64,000 nucleotides of DNA from a bacterium (lineage in GTDB: Bacteria > CAIWAD01): NCBI GenBank assembly GCA_030429345.1, contig JAUIFJ010000015.1, forward strand, positions 1-64,000, given 5' to 3'. Shown piece by piece: positions 59,319-64,000 of the stretch. Numbering within the stretch: the stretch's first letter is position 1; every line of letters starts with the position of its first letter. The translations under genes were made by a program, and so were the position numbers. The notes beneath the pieces were generated by a model. It worked only from the letters and a program-made list of their open reading frames with translations. It was not told the DNA's origin and made no database searches.

Positions 59319-60323
59319 CTATCCTCCGATGTAGGACATTTCGATGCGTTGTCCCTGCCCGGCGCTGCCGCGGCGCTCGGAATAGCGGTCCGAGCGGCGG
59401 CTCCACAGGCCCTGCAGAAGCTCGCGCAGCTTCCCGTCGTCCGCTCCCGCGCGCAGGGGAGTCTTGAGGTTGCTTCCCCGTGTGGCAAAGAGGCAGGTGT
59501 AGAGCACGCCCTCGGCGCTGAGGCGCAGCCGCGTGCAGTCGCCGCAGAAAGCCTGGCTCACGCTGGAGATCAGGCCGATCTCCCCGGCCCCGTCCCGGTA
59601 CTTCCAGCGCCGGGCCACTTCGCCGCGATAGGCCGCCCCGACAGCCTCCAGGGGCCAGCGCTTCTGCAGGCGCTCGAGGATCTCCGCGGACGGAACGACG
59701 GATTCGCGGTTCCAGCCGTTGCTGTTTCCCACGTCCATGAACTCGATGAAGCGCAGGGTTCGTCCTGTCTCACGGCAGTGTTCCGCCAGGGGCAGGAGGT
59801 CCTCCTCGTTGAGGCCGCGCTTGACCACCATGTTGATCTTGACCGGTCCCAGGCCCGCTTCTTCCGCGGCGCGAATGCCTTCCAGCACATGGGAAACGGG
59901 AACGCCCACGTCGTTGATGCGCTGGAAGACCTCGTCGCGCAGGGAGTCGAGACTGACCGTGACACGCTGCAGGCCCTGCCGCTTCAGCTGCTCCGCGTGA
60001 CGGGGAAGCAGCAGGCCGTTGCTGGTCATCGCCAGGTCCAGGCCCGGCCGCGCCAGCATGCCGACCAGCGTGCTGCAGTCGTGGCGCAGGAGCGGTTCGC
60101 CTCCCGTGAGACGCACCTTCTGCAGGCCAAGCTCCTGCAGCAGACCGACCACCCGCGTGATCTCCTCGAAACTCAAGAGCTCCTTGCGCGGCAGGAAGCG
60201 ATAGCCCTTGCCGAAGGTCTCGGCCGGCATGCAGTAGCTGCAGCGGAAGTTGCAGCGGTCCGTCAGCGAGATCCGCAGATCCCGCAGGGGGCGCTCCAGG
60301 CTGTCCGTCAGGGTCGTTGTCAT
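59319..60323 (-). CDS. moaA: GTP 3',8-cyclase MoaA
   Basis: A 334-residue radical SAM enzyme for the first step of molybdenum cofactor synthesis. It has the radical SAM cysteines TDRCNFRCSYCMP, RLTGGEPLLR, VTVSLDSL, the C-terminal 4Fe-4S cysteines SQAFCGDCTRLRLSAEGVLY followed by TCLF, and the functional double-glycine terminus (SYIGG). GGAAG precedes the ATG. It heads a minus-strand run with the PUA-like, SDR, RarD, Rieske and MnmA genes. No other moa genes are in the window. Confidence 0.96.
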   Translation of the reverse strand: MTTTLTDSLERPLRDLRISLTDRCNFRCSYCMPAETFGKGYRFLPRKELLSFEEITRVVGLLQELGLQKVRLTGGEPLLRHDCSTLVGMLARPGLDLAMTSNGLLLPRHAEQLKRQGLQRVTVSLDSLRDEVFQRINDVGVPVSHVLEGIRAAEEAGLGPVKINMVVKRGLNEEDLLPLAEHCRETGRTLRFIEFMDVGNSNGWNRESVVPSAEILERLQKRWPLEAVGAAYRGEVARRWKYRDGAGEIGLISSVSQAFCGDCTRLRLSAEGVLYTCLFATRGSNLKTPLRAGADDGKLRELLQGLWSRRSDRYSERRGSAGQGQRIEMSYIGG

Positions 60324-60495
60324 GGCTTCCGTGTGTTCGTTGCCCTCTGCCGGCCCGGCCGGTCGCGATCCGCGCGAGCGGGCGCTTCATGGTAAGGCAA
60401 TCCCGCTTCGAAATCGAGATCCGGCAAGCGCATTCAGCGACGGAGAAGAAAAACCGGATCTCTGGTGAAACCTCTTGCCAGGGACGAAATCAAAG

Positions 60496-60514
60496 TGATA
60501 TCATGATGACATCA
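60496..60514 (+). promoter_or_regulatory. Palindromic operator before the SPFH/Arc operon
   Basis: TGATATCATGATGACATCA is a 19-bp palindrome with only two mismatched base pairs outside its centre, just before the Shine-Dalgarno GGAGG at 60518. Its AT-rich symmetric form suits binding by the Arc-type ribbon-helix-helix protein encoded two genes on, implying autoregulation. Confidence 0.65.
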
Positions 60515-60530
60515 ATCGGAGGATCTGGAC

Positions 60531-61400
60531 ATGTTGAAAGACATCGAACGTAAAGCGGCCAATGGGCTGCCGATTCTGCTGTTGTTCATTCTGGCGGCTA
60601 TCGCCTGCTTCGTCGGCCTGATCGCCAGCGCCAGGGCCGATTTCGTGCCCGGCATCCTTGGTAGCCTGCTGACCCTCGTCTTCTTCATCCTGATGATGGC
60701 CGGCTGCTTCATGGTCAATCCCAACGAGAGCCGCGTGCTGCAGCTCTTCGGCCGCTACGTGGGAACGGTGCACGACCAGGGCCTGCGCTGGGCCAATCCT
60801 TTCTTCACCAAGCGCAAGATCTCGCGGCGCGTGCGCAATTTCGAGACCTCGAAAGTCAAGGTGAACGATGCCGGCGGAAACCCGGTCGAGATCGCCTGCG
60901 TGGTGGTCTGGCAGGTGGTCGACTGCGCCGAGGCCTGCTTCGAGGTCGATGATTTCGTCAACTATGTGCATGTGCAGAGCGAGGCCGCCGTCCGCAACCT
61001 GGCCACGGCCTACCCCTACGACAGCCATGGCGAAGACGTGCTCAGCCTAAGCGGCGACACGGGACAGGTCAGCCTACAGCTGCAGAAGGAGATCCAGGAT
61101 CGACTGGACAAAGCGGGAGTCAACGTAATCGAGGCGCGCATCAGCCACCTGGCCTATGCCCAGGAGATCGCCGCCGCCATGCTGCAGCGCCAGCAGGCGG
61201 GGGCCGTCGTGGCCGCCCGCTCGAAGATCGTCGAAGGCGCGGTGGGCATGGTCGACATGGCCCTGGAACAGCTGAGCCGCAAGGAGATCGTCGAACTGGA
61301 CGAGGAGCGCAAGGCGGCCATGGTCAGCAACCTGCTGGTCGTGCTTTGCAGCGATCGCCACACCCAGCCGGTGGTCAACACGGGCACGCTCTACAACTAG
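60531..61400 (+). CDS. SPFH/Band 7 membrane protein
   Basis: A 289-residue membrane protein. Two N-terminal helices ([39 protein letters not shown]) precede an SPFH domain ([64 protein letters not shown]). The helical tail includes [20 protein letters not shown]. Such proteins form membrane scaffolds. GGAGG precedes ATG 60531. An Arc-type DNA-binding gene follows after three bases. I recall this pair as conserved in several FCB-type genomes. Confidence 0.9.
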   Translation: MLKDIERKAANGLPILLLFILAAIACFVGLIASARADFVPGILGSLLTLVFFILMMAGCFMVNPNESRVLQLFGRYVGTVHDQGLRWANPFFTKRKISRRVRNFETSKVKVNDAGGNPVEIACVVVWQVVDCAEACFEVDDFVNYVHVQSEAAVRNLATAYPYDSHGEDVLSLSGDTGQVSLQLQKEIQDRLDKAGVNVIEARISHLAYAQEIAAAMLQRQQAGAVVAARSKIVEGAVGMVDMALEQLSRKEIVELDEERKAAMVSNLLVVLCSDRHTQPVVNTGTLYN

Positions 61401-61403
61401 ATC

Positions 61404-61586
61404 ATGGCGAAACGGAAGGCATTCCTGCTGCGGCTGGATCCGCGGCTGCTGGAAGCCCTGCAGCGCTGGGCCGGGGATGATCTGCGCAGTCTGAACGCCC
61501 AGATCGACTACCTGCTGCGCCAGAGCCTGAAGCAGGCGGGACGCAAGCTTCCTGAAGCTGGCGAAAGCGAGGAAGGGAAAGAATAG
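61404..61586 (+). CDS. Arc-type ribbon-helix-helix DNA-binding protein
   Basis: A 60-residue protein with the ribbon strand [20 protein letters not shown] followed by the helix [19 protein letters not shown], as in Arc/MetJ repressors. The polar tail is acidic. It is encoded three bases after the SPFH gene and is the likely repressor acting at the palindrome before that gene. No toxin gene is adjacent, so this is not a standard toxin-antitoxin pair. Confidence 0.85.
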   Translation: MAKRKAFLLRLDPRLLEALQRWAGDDLRSLNAQIDYLLRQSLKQAGRKLPEAGESEEGKE

Positions 61587-61639
61587 GAAGCGGTCACCTC
61601 GCGGCCATGGGATCGACACCTCTGCAAAGAGGAGGTCTC

Positions 61640-61744
61640 ATGCAGCAAAGACACAAACAGAAACCCTGCGACGGCTTTTGCCTTGTCGCGCAGCTCATCA
61701 GCCTGGTCGTCTTCCTGTGGATGGTTTCGATCCAGCTGGCATGA
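61640..61744 (+). CDS. 34-residue single-helix membrane peptide
   Basis: A short open frame with a near-perfect ribosome site (GAGGAGG, four bases before ATG). It encodes a basic, Cys-containing start (MQQRHKQKPCDGFC), then a hydrophobic helix (LISLVVFLWMVSIQLA). The stop abuts the terminator hairpin at 61746. I do not know the family; the strong site, the TM helix and the terminator argue that it is a real small gene. Type I toxin or small regulatory peptide are possible roles. Confidence 0.55.
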   Translation: MQQRHKQKPCDGFCLVAQLISLVVFLWMVSIQLA

Positions 61745-61745
61745 A

Positions 61746-61776
61746 AAAAGCCCCGTGCGCAGTGCACGGGGCTTTT
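61746..61776. terminator. Bidirectional terminator between small gene and tRNA-Gln
   Basis: A perfect 13-bp stem (AAAAGCCCCGTGC / GCACGGGGCTTTT) with a 5-nt loop. The minus strand continues with two more T residues, the plus strand with TTTTGCG, so it can stop both the tRNA and the peptide transcript. Confidence 0.9.
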
Positions 61777-61784
61777 GCGTTGTA

Positions 61785-61856
61785 TTGGCCTGCAGGGATT
61801 CGAACCCCGATTGCTGGAACCAGAATCCAGAGTCCTAGCCATTGGACGACAGGCCA
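61785..61856 (-). tRNA. tRNA-Gln (anticodon CUG)
   Basis: Full cloverleaf on the minus strand: acceptor TGGCCTG/CAGGCCA, D-stem GTCC/GGAC, anticodon stem CTGGA/TCCAG with loop TTCTGGT (anticodon CTG), and T-arm loop TTCGAAT. CCA is not encoded. Confidence 0.95.
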
Positions 61857-61909
61857 ATTGACAGAACGCAGATTATACCATTGCGGCAGCAAAAAGCAAT
61901 GGGAGCCTT

Positions 61910-62209
61910 TCAGTCACCGAGCTTGTCGAGCCCGTCCTTGACATCCTTCGCCGTCTCGCCGGCCTTCTTGACCCCGTCGCGAACCGACTCGTAGGTCTCC
62001 TTGCCTTTCTCCTTCAGCGCCTCCAGCTCATCCGGCATGGGCGTCCCGGTCATCTCGAACCAGACCAACGCGCCAATAAGGATCAAAAGCAGAAAGAGGG
62101 CCATCTTGAAGAGCTTCTTCAGCACGGCATAGACGATCACGATCAGCAGGCCAATGGCAATGGCCAGCAGCATGGGGCTGCCCAGCACCTTGTCGATGAA
62201 TGCTTCCAT
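61910..62209 (-). CDS. Small membrane protein with amphipathic helical tail
   Basis: A 99-residue protein with two adjacent hydrophobic helices (LLAIAIGLLIVIVYAVLKKL, MALFLLLILIGALVWFEM). A charged repetitive tail (KEKGKETYESVRDGVKKAGE, TAKDVKDGLDKLGD) has a Lys/Asp heptad-like pattern resembling YtxH/LEA-type stress proteins. The ribosome site GGAG is rather far from ATG 62209. Function unknown; envelope stress is a guess. Confidence 0.7.
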   Translation of the reverse strand: MEAFIDKVLGSPMLLAIAIGLLIVIVYAVLKKLFKMALFLLLILIGALVWFEMTGTPMPDELEALKEKGKETYESVRDGVKKAGETAKDVKDGLDKLGD

Positions 62210-62264
62210 GGGAACGGGTTCTCCTCTGTGAGTAAGAAAGGTAGGATTCCCCCCCTCCCAAACA

Positions 62265-62286
62265 ATCGCTATCGGGATCGCTATCG
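62265..62286. repeat. 22-bp dispersed motif, copy 2
   Basis: Identical to the copy at 43003-43024, again after a C-rich run. It lies in the divergent gap between the small membrane protein and the GT39-like gene, 20 bases before the latter's ATG. Confidence 0.75.
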
Positions 62287-62305
62287 CTACTTTTGCCCCT
62301 TGCAC

Positions 62306-63835
62306 ATGACACGATTGATCCGACACCTCCACCCCATGAACAGCCCGTTGCCAGTGCTCCTGCTGGCGCTGCTGGTCCGGCTGCTTCACCGCCCCGGCTT
62401 CGTCTTCTCCGATGATGCCCACTATCTCTTCGTGGCACGCTTCGGGGAAGCGGCCTACGAAGGCTATCCGATCATGCCGCTGCGCGTGGCGCACATCGGC
62501 CTGCTGCGGTTCGCGGAAAGCCTCTTCGGGCCCGGCGACTTCGCCTGGACCCTGTTCCCGCTTCTCCTCTCTCTCCTGGCCGTCCTCGCCGTATACCGCA
62601 TTGGGCGACTGCTGACGGGGCAAGCCGCGACCGGCGCCTGGGCGGCCCTGCTGCTGGCGCTGGTCCCCGTGGAGGCCGTCATGGCCGGAACCGCCTTCGC
62701 GGATACGGGAGCGGCGGCCTGCATAGCGGCGGGCATCTGGCTGCTGGTCGAGAGCGAACACGGGCGACGGTGGCTGCTCTGGCCCGGGGCGCTGCTGCTC
62801 GGCCTTTCGCTGCTCTTCAAAATGATCGCCCTTTGGCTGCTCCCCCTGCTGGCGATCGCCCAGCTGGCGGCGTGGATCACGGAGCGCAGGGAAGCAAGAC
62901 CCTTGAGCCTGCAGCCGGCCCTGTGGGCCGCGGGATGCGGCATCGTGCTCGTGCTCGCCGCGGAGGCCGCCGTATATCACATCGATCGCGGCGACGCCCT
63001 GCACCGCTTCCGCATGCAGGCCCTGAATCACGAACTCTGCCCGGACGATTTCTTCAAACCCGGCAGCGCGCGGGGCTACGAGACCCCGGAGGACCGCGGC
63101 CCGGCCCTGGCGCGCCTGCTGCTGGAACGCAATCCGCGCTCCCTGTTGCTGCGCCGCACCTCCATGGGCCTGCCCCTGCTGGCCCTGCTGGCCATCGCGA
63201 CGGTCGGCAGGCGTCGAGCCTGGCGCTGGGTCAGCCTGTGGTTTCTTGGCCTGCTGCTGCTTTTCTGGGGCGGGACGACCTCCTTCTCCTCCTGGCAGCC
63301 GCTACCCATGGACCTGCCCTGGTACATTCTGCCTCTGCTGGCCCCCGCTGCCCTGCTCGGCGGAGCCCTTCTGGCGGAGCAGAAAATGGCCCTGCAGCTC
63401 CCGGCTCTTTGCGGATTCGCCTTCCTCAGCGCGCACGGCAGCGGCCTGCTGCGCGACTATCTTGCCGTCGAAGACTGCAAGCGCCTGCGCGCCGCTTTCC
63501 AGGCCAGCGCGCCAACGACCGTTCACACGGACGGCTTCAGCCTCTACGCCCTGCGCGTACTGGCCATTCCGGCGCTGGAAAGCCGCATCGGCTTTGAAGA
63601 CACCCTGCTGACGGTGATGCCGGAAGGGTATTTCCTGAGGCATCGCCAGAACCGCCGCGAATGGCGCGCCATGGGCCATCGCCTGCTCGAACCCCAGCCG
63701 GAATGGCCCCTGCAGCGAGTGGAAGGCGGAGCCGGCATGAGCTATTTGCGTTTCGGAGAAAAGGAGGACCCGCCATGGAACCCGTCCCTGCCGCGCTACC
63801 CCGGGCCCTGGACGAAAACGGACGACGATTGCTAG
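62306..63835 (+). CDS. GT39/ArnT-like membrane glycosyltransferase
   Basis: A 509-residue integral membrane protein of the dolichyl-phosphate-mannose/ArnT type. The first loop has the acidic motif VFSDDAHYLFVARFGEAAYE. Many hydrophobic helices follow (LFPLLLSLLAVLAVYRIGRL, GALLLGLSLLFKMIALWLLP), and a periplasmic C-terminal segment ends it. It would transfer a sugar from a polyprenyl-phosphate carrier. The ATG at 62306 has no good ribosome site; 62336 is an alternative. The last 61 bases overlap the next gene. Confidence 0.82.
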   Translation: MTRLIRHLHPMNSPLPVLLLALLVRLLHRPGFVFSDDAHYLFVARFGEAAYEGYPIMPLRVAHIGLLRFAESLFGPGDFAWTLFPLLLSLLAVLAVYRIGRLLTGQAATGAWAALLLALVPVEAVMAGTAFADTGAAACIAAGIWLLVESEHGRRWLLWPGALLLGLSLLFKMIALWLLPLLAIAQLAAWITERREARPLSLQPALWAAGCGIVLVLAAEAAVYHIDRGDALHRFRMQALNHELCPDDFFKPGSARGYETPEDRGPALARLLLERNPRSLLLRRTSMGLPLLALLAIATVGRRRAWRWVSLWFLGLLLLFWGGTTSFSSWQPLPMDLPWYILPLLAPAALLGGALLAEQKMALQLPALCGFAFLSAHGSGLLRDYLAVEDCKRLRAAFQASAPTTVHTDGFSLYALRVLAIPALESRIGFEDTLLTVMPEGYFLRHRQNRREWRAMGHRLLEPQPEWPLQRVEGGAGMSYLRFGEKEDPPWNPSLPRYPGPWTKTDDDC

Positions 63836-64000
63836 CGGACTACCTCAAGCGGGAACGACGCTCCTGGCTGCGCGAACTGGAAGTCCTGGGAGAGCAGCTG
63901 GCCTGTGAACTTGAAAGGGCAAGAGAGAGCATGCCCGACGACGCGCCGCGCAGCGGAGGCGACCACTTCCTGTGGGAGGAGGAGAACCGCGAATTCGAGG
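63775..64000 (+). CDS. Start of an unknown gene, cut by the window end
   Basis: The first 75 codons of a gene with an excellent ribosome site (AAGGAGG) placed inside the GT39-like gene. The visible part is polar and helical (LLADYLKRERRSWLRELEVL, GEQLACELERARESMPDD) and ends within DHFLWEEENREFE. The 61-base overlap implies translational coupling. The family cannot be judged from this fragment. Confidence 0.6.
   Translation, partial: MEPVPAALPRALDENGRRLLADYLKRERRSWLRELEVLGEQLACELERARESMPDDAPRSGGDHFLWEEENREFE

Noticed and set aside
61404-61744. Toxin-antitoxin pair formed by the Arc-like protein and the 34-residue peptide
   Set aside because: They are separated and have independent features; the Arc-like gene is coupled to the SPFH gene instead. 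Not excluded, but unsupported.

Overview
The window is GC-rich, densely coded bacterial chromosome, mostly on the minus strand. Secreted proteins end in FlgD-like / type A C-terminal sorting domains (PNPFNP or YPNP start, LYNLxG or IYDLQG core, LASGSY or similar end). TonB-dependent receptors with carboxypeptidase-regulatory-like N-termini, FCB-style lipoproteins and an SPFH/Arc pair are also present. Together these suggest a Gram-negative member of the wider FCB superphylum, for example a Delongbacteria-, Krumholzibacteria- or Eisenbacteria-like lineage. No marker gene here fixes the phylum.

Layout. 0-8 kb: two large secreted beta-propeller-type proteins with sorting domains, separated by a repeat-bearing gap, then a YbdG-like MscS channel. 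8-11 kb: a glutamine synthetase behind a leader hairpin, a DsrE protein, and a 113-bp tandem repeat array running into a DUF1289 gene. 11-13.8 kb: a likely operon of two degenerate Nudix-like paralogues, a zinc alcohol dehydrogenase and an O-methyltransferase. 14-20 kb: GT-C membrane protein, 2Fe-2S ferredoxin, PepF and two membrane proteins. 20-22.4 kb: peroxidase, small lipoprotein and SIMPL cluster. 22.5-26 kb: a compact ECF sigma / anti-sigma / Spy-like sensor / lipoprotein operon, and next to it a secreted protein with four LTxxQ-like repeats and a sorting domain. 26-31.5 kb: an M6-peptidase-like protein that appears to lack its zinc site, and another sorted secreted protein in AT-richer DNA. 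32-42.8 kb: a NosA/OprC-like TonB receptor, a second TonB receptor with a beta-helix lipoprotein, a nucleotidyltransferase, PhoR/PhoB and an XRE regulator. 43-50 kb: UbiA prenyltransferase, CoA-transferase, Ada-like repair protein, hybrid sensor kinase, metallo-hydrolase and AroC. 50-64 kb: a 308-bp tandem duplication, fatty acid desaturase, YyaL/UbiA pair, an unknown gene, a MoaA-to-MnmA gene run, an SPFH/Arc operon with a palindromic operator, tRNA-Gln, a 34-codon membrane-peptide gene, a GT39-like transferase and a truncated gene.

The most notable circuit is the ECF operon. The same 29-bp promoter layout (-35 GGAATC or TGAAAC, exactly 16 nt, -10 CGTCCAA) lies in front of the sigma gene, in front of the LTxxQ-repeat gene, and at a third place near the nucleotidyltransferase start. 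This implies an autoregulated envelope or metal-stress regulon with a surface-exported sensor or chaperone. PhoBR adjoining a TonB receptor / beta-helix lipoprotein pair suggests, but does not prove, phosphate-linked uptake.

Non-coding structure is rich: a 23-bp motif in four identical copies at two loci, 113-bp and 308-bp tandem arrays built on palindromes, two GAGA-rich inverted repeats, a 22-bp dispersed direct-repeat motif, and many clear intrinsic terminators.
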